64,000 nt of DNA from NCBI RefSeq assembly GCF_004359215.1, contig NC_090627.1:130616-194615 (forward strand). Reading direction: 5' to 3'. The DNA is from Bremia lactucae (Eukaryota; Oomycota; Peronosporomycetes; Peronosporales; Peronosporaceae). How positions within the stretch are numbered: position 1 is the first letter of the stretch; each line of letters begins with the position of its first letter. Shown here piece by piece: positions 1-10,999 of the stretch. A program made the translations under genes and the position numbers. The notes beneath the pieces were generated by a model. It did no database searches. It saw only the letters and a list, made by a program, of their open reading frames with translations, and was not told the DNA's origin.

Positions 1-1075
1 TCGTCAAAGAAGCTAGAGGGTCGTTGGCTCAAGTATGTTGAGCACGACATCCCAGTAACGTGGATGACGGCGCGTCGTGCGACAGGCACATCGATAACAG
101 TGATGAAACGCGTAGTGAAATTTCACTACACGTTAAGCGATTAACAGTACGATGATGATTTCATCGTACTGAATTTAGATGACAAGTTTGATGTCATCCT
201 AAATTTACCTTGGCTCGGAAAGTATGAGCCAAGAATCAGCTGGCAGCATCGATCCGTAAAAATGCCTGCCACTTGCTCATCAGATGGCTATCTGATGAAA
301 GTCTTGGAGCGTCCACAAGCGTGTGGATGTATTACGAGTGAGTGCGATGGCCTCACTTGTGATATGGTCGTTAGTACGACTGCACAAGATCACCCTGAGA
401 AGTCAGCTGCCGGCGGCTGTGCGAAGGCAAAGGCAGCGCCGAAGGTCCACCACTCGAAGAAGGCGAGTTGAATGAGACATGAATGTACGCCTAGCAGGCG
501 ACATTCAAGGAATATACCGGTACCCCAAAGGGACAACACGATAATTCTAGGTCGGGTAGAGAGTCGACCGTAGAGGACCCGACTGTGATAGCGCAATCAC
601 ACTCGGCAGACGTTACGGGAATAAGTCCCCATGTATTTGAGGAGAAATCTTCTCAAATAGTTAATGACTTCAGCATTCCGAGGGATTTATCCCTCGGCAG
701 CCTGTGGATAAATCTTAGGAATAAACCGAGACATTAAATGTCTTGATTAAGGACGGATCCAGAGTAGGCGCTTATACTCTTGATCTGTATGCGCCTCCGA
801 AGTTAACTTCGAAGATAACTGAATTAACAACCCTAGAACCTCAACGGTTCTTGAGAGATCTGCATGGTGGTAATATCAAGCAGACCTGCGTACTCGCAAT
901 AGAGGACGATTGCTTAACCGATATTTGGTCAGCGGTAATTCTTGCAGAGAACGAACGGATTCTCAGCAGCTCATCGATGGACGAAATTGTCCTCGATGTG
1001 AAGACTCGGATTGAGATATATACTACTCAAACCTGGGAGTTCTTAAGACAAATCCTTTACACAAGGATTTAACGG
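1..1075 (+). pseudogene. Protease C-terminus and protease-RT linker of A1
   Basis: The first 300 bases encode the end of a retropepsin-like domain; the segment reading DVILNLPWL corresponds to the usual DxILGMPWL strand near the protease C-terminus. The frame is cut by a TAA near base 140. Bases 262-471 keep an open stretch starting MPATCSSDGYLMK, and 743-1072 keep the conserved linker (YTLDLYAPPKL, SSSSMDE) that leads into reverse transcriptase. The catalytic DSGA motif is outside the window. Assignment rests on collinearity with A2 and A3, where the same linker is followed by the same RT start. Confidence 0.8.
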
Positions 1076-1080
1076 AATTC

Positions 1081-2475
1081 AGGAATGTATTCCCTGAAGC
1101 AGTTCCTTGCGAGTTGCCTAAGGATAAAGACACACGACATGAGATCGAGCTCAAACCGGGCTAGAAGAACTGTGTCATGAAGCAGTGGCCACTACCTCGT
1201 GAACAAGTTCTTGCGATCGATAAGTTCTTTATCGATCGATTGAAAGCGGGCCATATAAGGGAGTCAACCTCCCCACATAGCTCTCCGACCTTCTGTATGC
1301 GAAATGCCACAGGAGGGTGGCGGATAGTGCACGCCTTCAATAAACTAAATGCTGCAAGAAACCTGCCTAACTGCTGATACTTAGAAAAGACGTGATCATA
1401 GATGGTATGTCTGAGAGTACCATCTCGTCGTCTATGGATCTGATGGATGAATTTTATTAGATCGTTATGCGTGAACAAGACATCCCGTACACAGCGGTGA
1501 GTACTCCCAGTGGGATGATCCGGGAATGGCTAGTAATGCCACAGGAGCTTAGTAACGCCCTGCAACATTCAGCAGATGCGTAACGAATCTGTTGAGACCG
1601 GTGCGAGAATTCGCACCGAGTTACTTTGACGATGTATTCGTCCATAGCCGGGTTATTGAGGAAGAGACGGACGTGAAAATTCATAAACTCACGTTTGTCA
1701 GGCTCTTACACTTATGCAAAAGCATAAGTTGTACGCAAATCTCAAGAAGTGCATATTCGATGCAAGCCAGATACCACTTTTTGGGTGCATCGTCGGTTAA
1801 GACGGCGTGCGCTTTGATCCCGAAAAAATCAAAGCAATTACCGAATGGCCAATTCCAGTCGTTTCAAGTGACTTAGAAAGTTCCTTGGACTAGCAGCGTA
1901 CTTGCACAAGTACTCCCGCAATTATGCTATCTCTCATCTCTTGTAAAAGACGAGAAATGGTTATGGAACGCTGTTTGTCAGCGTTCCTTTCAAGGTATCA
2001 AGCAAAGCTTGATGCAATCGCTCACCTTGGCGATTGCAGATCAAGTCAGACCATTTAATGTGGTCTATTACGCCATCGATTTCGCAATCGGCTGTGCTTT
2101 AATGCAATACGATACGGTTGGCGTGGAGTGCGTCGTCTGTTACCAATCGAATCAGCTGCAACCAGCTGAGCGCAATTACCAGGTGCATGACAAGGAACCC
2201 ACTGCAATGAAATATGTTTCGGCTTAATTTAGGGTCTATATCCACGGAGATAACCGTTCATCGAATATACGGACCATGCCTCATTTCACACGGCCGTAAA
2301 CAGCCCAAACCTCTCGCAAAGAATAGCGAGGTGGCTATCCTTCTTCGTGGAACATAATTTCTCCGACGACTTAATGTCGTCGCTGATGCGTTATCACGCC
2401 GACCCGATTTCGAGTCAGCAGTGCACTCCAACAGTGAAATTAATCCCACTGTTGCAACACTCACTACAAGTGTTC
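1081..2475 (+). pseudogene. Reverse transcriptase and RNase H of A1 (broken)
   Basis: The RT start is readable at 1177-1377 (QWPLPREQV, then SPTFC and the GGWR segment), the YFDD catalytic box at 1622-1633, and RNase H at 2009-2227 (core DASDF-type strand degraded to YAIDF). RNase H ends in DALSRRPDFES at about 2385-2420. Frames change at least three times. The enzyme would copy element RNA into cDNA, but here it cannot be translated. One useful contrast: A1 has an intact ATGAAGCAG at 1176-1184, where A2 and A3 both have a TAG stop, so A1 is less damaged at that site. Confidence 0.85.
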
Positions 2476-2537
2476 CGTAATCAACCTTAGTTGACGACAT
2501 AAAGAGAGGCTACACAGAAGATAAGGACCTTCTATGT

Positions 2538-3900
2538 TTGATGGATCATATAACGAATCCATCCGAAAAATCCTTTAAAGATTTACCGGCTTTATATCGA
2601 TCGTCATCCGATCGATACACAACACGTAACGGCTTATTGTATTACACAGCCGTTACCGGCGACACCCCACGTGTCGTCGTCCCGACTCACAATGATTTGC
2701 GCTTGCGCATCATGTATGAGTGTCACGATGCGCCAACAAGTGGGCATCGTGGACGTGAAGAGACTTACTTCACAGTAAGTCGCGACTTATACTGGCCCCG
2801 CCAGTATCAGTTCGTGCGCAAGTACATTCGTGCTTGCGAGGTATATCAACGGGTGCAGCCTAGCCATTCATCCCGTGCACCTCTCCAACATCTACCACTT
2901 CCGGCAGAGTGTTGGCAGTCCGTACCTATGGACTTCGTTTTCGGATTTCTATAAGACGATCACAAAAACAATGGAATCCTTGTTTCTGCAGACAGATTCA
3001 GCAAGATGGTACAGCTTGTTACAATACCAGAGTCGGTCACGGCTCCGGGTTGTGCCCGTGTCTTTATCAGCACGGTATTCAAACTCCACGGTTTGCCCCG
3101 TGAATTGGTCTCGGATAGATATTCACGATTCACGGCGGAGTTCTGACAATCCGTGTTCCGATCTCTCGGAACACGGCTGACTATGCCAACATCTGATCAC
3201 CCGGAAACGGATGGTCAAACAGAACGCGTAAATCGCGTCCTCGAAGAGATACTTCGAGGTTACGTCCAATCGTATCCGAATTGCAGCGAGTTTTTACCGA
3301 TGGTCGAATTCGCCATCAATAATTTGGTGCATGCGTCAACAACGCATACACCGTTCTTCGTGAATGGCTTACGCCATCCTCGCATTCCCACCCAATTAGA
3401 GGGATCCTCTAGTTTAAGGGGGGGGTGGACTCGCACGAGCAAAACCATTTCTGGCTCATGCTCATCACGCGTCGAAGTTAATAACGACGCGAGTGATGTC
3501 GATGTCGAAGAAATCGAGATCGAATATGAGAAAGATCTCATGGCAGTGCGCACAAAGCGTACTGAAAAGACAAAACAAATGAGTCAGCAGAGGAATTTCT
3601 GCTGACTCGAGAATCAGTAATCCGTTTCGTACAGGATTCCATTGCTAACGCGGTGGACTGTCAGAAACGAAGGGTAGACAAACATGGAAGAGCAAAGTTC
3701 TTTCATTTAATATGAATGACTTAGGACTGCTCTCTATGGTAAACTTACCTAAGCGTGTAGTCACTAATGTGGGTAGCAGTAAATAACTACTCAAGTTCAT
3801 TCGGCCATTCCGTGTTCTGCATCGCAGAGGCAATGCGTACACAATAGAATTGCCGCGTCTATTTTACGTTGGTCGGCTCGGCCTGTGCCATCGGTACGCG
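2538..3900 (+). pseudogene. Integrase of A1 (broken), with GPF-type tail
   Basis: Bases 2538-2954 carry the N-terminal zinc-binding region (CHDAPTSGHRGREET, then CEVYQ) and the first catalytic strand (PMDFVFGFL). Bases 2830-3180 are frame-shifted. Bases 3153-3400 carry the third catalytic region (DHPETDGQTERVNRVLEE) followed by FAINNLVHASTTHTPFFVNG. A C-terminal segment at about 3617-3890 reads DSIANAVDCQKRRVDKHGRA, then FIRPFRVLHRRGNAYTIELP and FYVGRL, the usual end of oomycete gypsy integrase. No chromodomain is visible. The tail end overlaps the antisense frame described separately. Confidence 0.85.
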
Positions 3901-5198
3901 TTTCTTCCGAGGACGGATCTGACCACCCTTTTCAAGAATCTCTAGAAGATTTTTGTGCTCGCGAACCAAATTCTCATGTTGAATCTTGAGATTCTCATGT
4001 CGGGTCCGAAGATCCTTGAAACCGCGATGAGCGGACGACAGCTCATAACGAAGAGCGTGATACTTTCGTTCGTTCTCCAACATGGAGTACGTACTCTTCG
4101 AACGATAATTTAACCGTTCAATATGGTGAGCCTACAGCGTCTGCTCCAACGATCGACGCTTACCGCGCTTGTGATCAAGCCCTCCTCCAATTCATGGAGA
4201 AAGTGATCGAGTTTGTCGATATGCGACTCTAGATCCGACACCTGGGTCGGATCTAATTTTCCCTCCTCTACCACAACCAGTGGTGAATTCCCACGATGAT
4301 CAACGTCTCAGTCTAAATCGTGCACCGGTTGAAATCCGTTTTCAAGCTTAATGCGAACCACGTCAAGTCTTTGAAGCCAGCCTCTAATGTATTTGACATT
4401 GCGGATAAACGCACTCCAGGCTAGCATCAGCGAAATTTAATCTCGCTTGTTGTTGCCACTAAACCATCGATGCTTAAGCAAAGCATCGAGATAAAAATCT
4501 TTCTCAGGCGCGAAAGTTCTTCGCACTTGGATCAAGGCCATGTAGCTTTGTTGCAATAGATAAGCAATATTTCTTGTGAGAAGTAGTCTCTCCAGACAAG
4601 CTATTGACTAGCCGTTCGGGCAAAAACTACGGTTTCTTCTCAGGAATTGGACGCTATATTTGATTGGCTACACTCCCTGAATGGTACCCACTAAAGCAGG
4701 GGTACCACAAGAACTTTAATTACGATGGCTTACGCCATCGTCATCACCACGCACAGAAATAAATGCGGGTGACGGCACGGGAGACTATACTGGCAATGAG
4801 GAATCATGCTCATCGTCGGATCTAAACATGCTATAGCTAGCGCTATAAGCACGCTCATCCGATTGGGCTTCCTCATTCGAAGGCTCATAGTCAGCCGCCT
4901 GACCATGATCAGGCGACTGATCTGCTCTCTACGAGTCGACCATTGTGTCCATCTCGCAAAAATAGTCGATCTTCAAAGGGGGGTCGCACTCACGTGGTAA
5001 ATCACCACGTGCACCCGCAACATCTAGTGTTGCGTGAGAAGAAGATTCTACGGCAGACGGAACGTCTTCCACATGAGACAATAGGGCGTCACCCGCGGCT
5101 GCATGAACCGCAGCCGAAGGCGCCGCACTATTCGCATACCACATGGACTTCTTAACCATGTGATCGAGTTTAAAATGATGGTTCTGACCAATCAACAT
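3859..5198 (-). pseudogene. Antisense reading frame between pol and 3' LTR of A1
   Basis: On the strand opposite to pol, one frame can be followed from an ATG at 5198 (80 bp inside the 3' LTR) to 3859, where it meets the integrase tail. It is not open: I count about six in-frame stops between about 4850 and 4250 and at least two frameshifts (near 4930 and 4140). Between them the sequence is clearly protein-like. An acidic part contains EPSNEEAQSDERAYSASYS; a middle part contains KHRWFSGNNKRD and FIRNVKYIRGWLQRLD; a long heptad-rich coiled coil at 4083-3900 contains HENLKIQHENLVREHKNLLE, then basic RPRKKRVP. Expected length is about 440 residues. A2 keeps the N-terminal part at the equivalent place, so it belongs to the family. 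I recognise no domain of known function. A plain chance shadow is unlikely given the low-entropy helical composition and cross-copy match. Confidence 0.6.
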
Positions 5199-5260
5199 AA
5201 TTGTTGATTAAGTGGTCTTATAGTGACCACTCTATCCATTGACAGTCAGAGTGGCTGTCG

Positions 5261-5276
5261 TTGAAGGGAGGAGTGA
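5261..5276 (+). other. Polypurine tract of A1
   Basis: A purine-rich run (gaagggaggagtga) lies directly before the TG of the 3' LTR, the usual primer for plus-strand cDNA synthesis. A2 has the matching tract aagggagaggtga before 22338. Its strand fixes the sense orientation of family A as +. Confidence 0.6.
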
Positions 5277-5676
5277 TGTAACGGGGTGTATCGTTACATG
5301 AAATTAACACTTATTAAAGGTTGCTAATATATATTTTATCTAAAAGGTAGATAATATTTAAAGAATATTACTTTACATAGTAATCTTCAGAAAACTTATC
5401 CATTGGTAGATAGAGGCTTTTATATCTACTTGCTCCGCGGTCCAGTCAGCGGTGGACGCGCGCAATAGAGAGAGACAGATAAGATTTTATTTACATATTT
5501 TGTATTAGTATATAATTAAGCTAGTATTAAAAAGATAGAAACAGAAGAACTGAATAAAATTAAATACAGTTTTCATTTAACCCTCTGTAAAGCAAGTGTT
5601 TTTTAAAGAGAGTCTTCTTCTGGACGTACTAGTGTACGTAAAAAAATGACGTGAGGCATCACTCGCACTGAACGCG
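5277..5676 (+). repeat. 3' LTR of A1 (family A), 3' end missing
   Basis: Starts TGTAACGGGGTGTATCG, as do the 3' LTR of A2 (22338) and, reversed, the LTR piece ending at 25223. It contains the shared core GCTCCGCGGTCCAGTCAGCG. Full family-A LTRs are about 434-439 bp and end in CCCCGTTACA, which forms a 10-bp inverted repeat with the start. Here the match stops after about 400 bp, where family-F sequence begins. Confidence 0.85.
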
Positions 5677-6081
5677 GCGTAGAAAATCGTCAAGACGCAA
5701 GGGCAATATTGGCAATAGGAGTACCTCGTACTTTCGGCCTTAGATGCAGGGAAACCACGCCAATACACCAGCTACTTGTGGTGGCCAATATGCGTCACCA
5801 CATGTAACTGAAGATTCCTTCGCTCATCTAGGAACGCAGGAGGGGGTCGAGATACCGGCGAGTGCTCATGTTGCTTTGAGGCACGAGGTGCAATGTCTTT
5901 GTGAGATTCTCGCTTTAAATAAATATACCCTTGACAATGTCCAAACCCGTCATCTAGCTTTAAAGCGTCAGCAACCTTGCTTAGAGGATCAGCTGAACTC
6001 TCTGATGAAGATGCAGAAATCTGTGGCACTGCCGTTTTCTTTTCGGGGCAGCGTCAGGATAGCTTTTAAAGTCACTTGTGA
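5677..6081 (-). pseudogene. Pol C-terminus with chromodomain, family F (left part of split element)
   Basis: Read on the - strand this is the end of a chromodomain-type gypsy Pol. A Ser-rich linker (QISASSSESSADPLSKVADA) leads to SRPPPAFLDERRNLQLHV and the chromodomain core LVYWRGFP at about 5770-5750, followed by a degenerate acidic/aromatic tail. Chromodomains steer integration toward histone marks. The sequence aligns with 27500-27960 of another F copy. Its missing upstream half resumes at 12786, because element D is inserted between them. The opposite strand is also open here (5744-6094), discussed in the findings. Confidence 0.75.
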
Positions 6082-6299
6082 TGTAAAGGGGTAGGATACC
6101 GTTACTTTAGCTCACATTAATTGTTTAACGAGGAAGCGTAGAGAGCTACGGAGATTTAAAACTGGACACGTGGTATCTGCTATCAAGAGTACAGCTTATA
6201 CCTACCTACTTATTTAATATATGCACTTAGCCAAGTCTATCTATGTAAAGGCCTGCTAGATCAAACCTAGCAGGATGTGTGACGGTACGTCCCGTTGCA
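6082..6299 (-). repeat. 3' LTR of element D
   Basis: On the + strand it runs from TGTAAAGGGGTAGG to CCCGTTGCA, giving TG...CA ends and a short inverted repeat. It matches 12579-12785 along its length, including the shared blocks ACTTATT.AATATATG and AAAGGC.TGCTAGATC. It is the downstream LTR because D is read on the - strand. Confidence 0.75.
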
Positions 6300-7440
6300 C
6301 CCTTCTCACAAAACAGCACACACGCTTGTATGCGAAACAAAAACAAAAGAAAACACAACGCAACTACCAATAGTAGCGTCGACCTAGAAGCGCGATCGCA
6401 ACCAACCATGACCACCCGAAACGACACCACTTCTCCCACGCCAGTAGTCCAGACAGAAAATTCCAGAACGCGTACCATGACATCGTCACAGATGCCGGTA
6501 TCCAAAATTCAGCGGTCATGCGGGGAACTCTTCACTTCTGGAAACGATCCGACTGTGGTGCGATTCTACGCTCACGTGGAAACAATGAAATGCGGGAGAT
6601 GTGGTGCCGATGGAGGCGAACACGCGGCAAGCCAACCGTAACTACGCTTGCCGTGAGGCAAACTTCACTTGACGAGTCTTGGATGGCGTTCGTCCGTCCG
6701 TGAAAAATCAAAACTTATTTTGAGGATAGTGTGCCGATGCGCGAAGAGCGACGGTGGCGCTACGGCCTCGCAGAGACTTGTGAGAAGGTCTGCGAGCTGG
6801 CATGGGCTGTAGATCAGCCTTCCTTTACTGTGCACTGACTTGAAGGATGTCGAAGTTTCGGACGATATGGCGTGGCGCGGCCAGACTGCGCTCAATGGAC
6901 GCAAATTTTCGCAGAATGTCTGTTGATGGAAGAGAAGAATACATGGATCGGGAGTTATGAGAGGAACCTCCACAGATGTTTGCGCGTGCATCAATCGCCT
7001 CGAGCAAACATGACCATGGTGGGCTCATCGCCAAACCCAAGAACTCGTTCCCAGACGTTAAGTCCTCCAACATCGCGAGCAGCTCTACGCTCGCGATCGC
7101 CGCGCGATCTTAGTCGTGTTCGATATCCGGAACATCCAACAGAGGCAGCTCGATGCTAGCGATCCCGCTCGCCGCCCGATCGTAGTCAAGCTTAATATCC
7201 GGAACGTCCGTCAGAAGCAGCGCGACGCACGCGATCCCACTTGCCGCGCGATCGTAGTCGTGTGAGATATCCAGAACATCCGCCAGAAGCGAGTTGTGAT
7301 CCAGTTAAAAACCAAGCGAGCGAACGCGATAATCTCGCAATTTCGGGACGGAGCTAGATGGAGCGTGAGCAGCGCCATGACCAATCTGTCGTGGGTCGCT
7401 TTAGTCTTAATACGCTCAACAAGCCAGCGTCGATTCCCAA
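6300..7440 (-). other. 3' region of element D with 72-bp tandem repeats at 7093-7300
   Basis: Between the degraded chromodomain and the 3' LTR of D there is about 1.1 kb with no recognisable enzyme domain. Bases 7093-7300 hold about three direct repeats with a 66/72-bp period, anchored by gcgatccc-type starts at 7159 and 7231. On the - strand the repeats read as about 24 residues each (DRAASGIA...DVPDI); on the + strand they read as an Arg/Ser-rich stretch (LRSRSPRDLSRVRYPEHPTE). The region 6279-6641 is open on the + strand (120 codons). I cannot decide which strand, if any, was coding. Confidence 0.5.
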
Positions 7441-7449
7441 CGCTATCAA

Positions 7450-8010
7450 CCAATGGTGGTGGACCCTCACGCTAAAATTCACGCGTGGCGCCGAACCCAA
7501 ATAATAATTCGCGGAACAGCTTGAGGAGGTCGATTGTGGATAGCCTTCGATGATAATGATTCTAGTCAAGCGCGTGATCTGGCCGAGTCTGCAAGGAGCG
7601 TTGCTGAGGAAACGTTGTCCGCGGTCACTAAATTCGCATAGCATCTGGAGTGTCTGATATAGGCAAATACCACTCTTTGTCGGAACAACGCGGAAATGCC
7701 TGCGCTAAGTCATTCCGACCCGCCAAAACCACCGCATTATCAAAGACCGCGAATGCCACCGCAGAGTTGCGTGGGCTGCGTCAAGAAGCCCAATCCGCCT
7801 AAACCGTCGCGTTATCGGAGACCCCAAAATGCTACCGTGGAGAGTCATCCATCGTCTAAAGAACCGCCGGCCAATAACGCTTGAGACGAACGACGTAGAA
7901 GGTAGGATTCAATCGCATGGTGAAGGAATATCTAGAGTGTAGACATCACCTTTTACTATAAAATTTTTAAACAGACCAATATATCGCGGTGCCAGCTTTG
8001 TGGCACCGAG
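7450..8010 (-). pseudogene. Integrase C-terminus and chromodomain-like relic of D
   Basis: The - strand reads KLAPRYIGLFKNFIVKGDVY and TLDIPS at about 8010-7930. After a frameshift it continues RLNPTFYVVRLKRYWPA at about 7920-7860, the usual end of the integrase core tail. Further down, GQRFL at about 7620 and a region of chromodomain-like length remain, but the aromatic cage cannot be confirmed. The call depends mainly on the first two motifs. Confidence 0.6.
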
Positions 8011-8586
8011 ATTCGAAACCGATGCATCTTGTAGTTCAGTAGTCAAAAGTGGTAAAGAATTACCGACCTTAAATTTTCGGGGTTCTTGCGTCCACGCTGG
8101 CAGCGGATGCCTTTTGTTTGTCGACTGCAGAGGCGATAGCGTCGAGCAGAAATCACACGTTGAACTGTTGTTGTTGCACGAACGTGTTAGTTGCAGAGGA
8201 GTCGAACAGTCGAGCGATCTGCGACGATATAATTTTGGGAACCGCATCGACGTTTCCGTACATGGCGACGGAATTATCAAGATTGCACGGCATTCCGTAA
8301 TTGGCTCGGACTCTATACTCGTCGATGGCAGCTGAGATATTCTGGCGCTGAGGTGCATTGCGATTTGTGCAACATCAAGTGAGCCGTCGAGGTCTTTTTG
8401 TGAACACGTCGTCTACACCAATCAATCTGGTTTCTCGCACCCAACAGGCGTAGAGCTGCTGGCCAATCCAAGAAGAAGAAACGGAACGCGTGGATGGCGC
8501 GCGATATTCATGAAGAAGTGTGTCAACCCTGACGAAGCATGGACTGCGTTGTTAAGCGCAAACTCGGACATTGGGAGGAACGCACC

Positions 8587-9130
8587 CTATGATGCAAACG
8601 ATGTAGCGTAGCTGCGCAACGCGTCTTCCAACACGCGATTGACACGCTTAGTCTGCCCTTCCGTCCCAGGGTGAGCGCCGGTAGACATCATCAGGCGAGT
8701 GCCAAGGAGTTCAAACATTCGGGGCTTAAAAGCGGCATTGGAACGAGAAACCCGATTCGAAACAATCGTGGCAGACATGCCATGATTTCGGAAGACCATG
8801 CCGACGAAGAGAGTCGCTGTCTTCTCCGCTACGATGGACGCAGAAAATTCACCTTTTTGCAAAATCAGTCGAGAACTACTAAATGCCGGTGCACCCTTGC
8901 GCATCGGTGGATATCGGAACCTCCGCGGTGATCTGAAGTGGGAAATGTGGGGCTTGTGACGACTGAGCCGGTTTCATACGTTGACAAACATCACAAAACA
9001 AACCCACTTGCGTAATCACTTGTACTTGTGGCCAATAAAATCCCGAGATAGCGCGAGGTACGTCTTCTCGCGTCCCAAGTGGGCGGTCGACGCGCTGTCA
9101 TCATACTCGCGGAGAATACACCCACGAAGA
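8587..9130 (-). pseudogene. Integrase of D (zinc-binding and catalytic parts)
   Basis: Read leftward from 9130, HLGREKTYLALSRDF is the zinc-binding region. After a degraded stretch, FELLGTRLMMSTGAHPGTEG at about 8730 leads into QTKRVNRVLEDALRSYA at about 8640, the region with the third catalytic residue. Frames are shifted between these parts. The enzyme would insert cDNA into the genome, but this copy is dead. Confidence 0.75.
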
Positions 9131-9269
9131 TCGTTGTCAATGAATACGACTTAACGCGGAGAGTCAAAACGAATGATCTGGTACGTGAGCACGTAGCTAT
9201 TAAGAGCATAGCGCGTAATGTGTGCGCGAGTTCGCACCGGGAGGGACTGAAGCGCTTCGTCAGAGGAAT

Positions 9270-10950
9270 TACATCAATACCGGACGATCGGCGAATAGAT
9301 CTCACTGCAGGAATACGCATTTGGGATGTCAACGGAGAGAGGGTTAACCGCAGACACAGCCATCGCGTTTACGCCGAGCGTGACGCATTCAGCACAGTCA
9401 TCATCATCCGTCTCTGTGGCGGCGGAAACTGGAGCATTTGCCCGAGGATCTAAATCAGGACGTCGCGACAACGCATTAAAAATAATATTTGTCGATCCAG
9501 GCTTGTAGTGCACGACAAAGCTGTACTCAGCAAGGAACGACAACCAGCGCGCCATGCGTTGGCTGAGTTGCGGCCTCTTTGTCGCAATACGCAGGGACGC
9601 GTGATCTGTGTAAATGGCGAATGTCTGCTATCCAAGATAAAAGACTCGAAAATTTACGAGCGCAAAAAAAAAAAAAATCGCATTGCAAGCAAATCCTTAT
9701 CATGGACGGGATAATTGCGTTTGGTAGGTTTCAACTGCCGAGATTGGTAACTTACGACACGCTTATTGCCCGCGTCATCGTGCTGCATCAGCACGATGAC
9801 AATTGCAAAGTCACACGCATCACATACGACATGAAATGACGTGTTGTGATTCGGCAGCGCTAACACGGGCGCTGTCGAGTGCTTCGTCTTCATTATGTCA
9901 AATCTATCCTGATGCTCCTGACGCCACGCTTACGTGGGGTTCTTCTTCAATAGCTGTAACAACGGATGAATCTCTGCCGAATAGTTCCTAGCATTGATAT
10001 AGGTAGTTGGGCCATACCCAAGCATTGCCTTAGATGTTTTTAGTCCTTTGGAGCCGGCCATGAGCAAATGAACAAAGCCTTTTTCGAATCAGCGCAAATA
10101 CCCTTAGCGCTCATGTAACTGCCCAACACCGGAAAATCTGGGGCGCAGAATATGTATTCCTTTAAATTTGCGTACAATTATACTGACGCATCGCCTCAAA
10201 TTTTTTGAGAAGGTGACCGAGATGCATGTCCATATCTGTCGCGCCATCAGATGCGTGACTATGCACGAAGATAGCATCAAACTGTCTCGGCGCAAAGTCG
10301 CGAAATGACCGGAGCACGTATAAATCATGCGGCTTAAAAGTAGCAGGGGTATTCTTGAACCCCTGTGGCCAGACAAGCTACGCCAAAGCATGCCGCTTGG
10401 CGTGCTGACGGCGATGAGTGGGACATCTTCAAATCGCATAAGAATCTGATATGTTCCGTCAAGTACAAAGACGAGGACATCGTGCCGCCTGACACGTTAT
10501 CTAAGACCATGTCCTTCCGAGGGATTAGTGACTGCGCCGGGATAGTCGCATGAATTAGTTTGCTTAAAGCATAAACGATGCGCCATCCCCCGTCGCCTTC
10601 TTTACACAGAATGTGGGACTGAAAAAGGGAGACGTGCTCTAGCGCACATGACCAGCGGCGCGACGCCCTTCAAAGGAGGCATCAGTAGCTTCAACCTGGT
10701 CACGAGGAAGCGACCACTGTCATGTGACGCATTATTCTGGAAAGGGGTACATGTTCGATATGTGTCGCACGCTTGTATCAGCAGGAAGAACTGCAGAAAT
10801 TTTGTCACGACAAACGCGCGCGCAAGCGCGAGGACCGGATATTTCAGCGCAGCAAGTTCTTCCCAGGATTGCACCGTGAAGCGCTCTTCGTATACGAGCT
10901 TAAGTTCCGTCACGTTGGAGCGCTCATGGCTGCTAAGCGCTGAGTCTTGA
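9270..10950 (-). pseudogene. Reverse transcriptase and RNase H of D (active site lost)
   Basis: RNase H is readable at 9893-9654 (ALPNHNTSFHVVCDACDFAI) and 9555-9274 (WLSFLAEYSFVVHYKPGSTN, ALSRRPDLDPRA). RT is readable around 10440-10200. The catalytic box, normally YFDDIFVHS, reads RQFDAIFVHS near 10290, so the second Asp is Ala and the Tyr is Gln. AVSTPSGMLW lies just upstream near 10400. A poly-A run at 9663-9677 (poly-T on the coding strand) breaks the RNase H frame. Confidence 0.75.
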
Positions 10951-10999
10951 ATGACTCGCGCACGTTGCCCACAGTGACGACGCAATCCAGGGACAATAA

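Larger units (their letters stand above)
1..5676 (+). mobile_element. Ty3/gypsy element A1 (family A), truncated at both ends
   Basis: LTR retrotransposon relic in the + orientation. In order it shows the end of the aspartic protease, a protease-RT linker, reverse transcriptase, RNase H, integrase, an antisense reading frame, a polypurine tract and the start of the 3' LTR. The 5' LTR, gag and protease active site lie beyond the window edge. The reading frame is broken many times, so no protein can be made. The sequence is about 85-90% like element A2 (16484-22776) by eye, which defines the family. A1 keeps about 1.3 kb at its 3' end that A2 has lost. Confidence 0.9.

Noticed and set aside
5744..6094. 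+ strand 116-codon frame as an ordinary sense gag gene
   Set aside because: The same DNA on - encodes the end of an F Pol with a chromodomain, and LTR polarity shows the element reads on -. I kept it only as an antisense observation, not as a gag gene.
8000..8335. + strand 111-codon frame
   Set aside because: Antisense to the D integrase tail; composition and position indicate a shadow.
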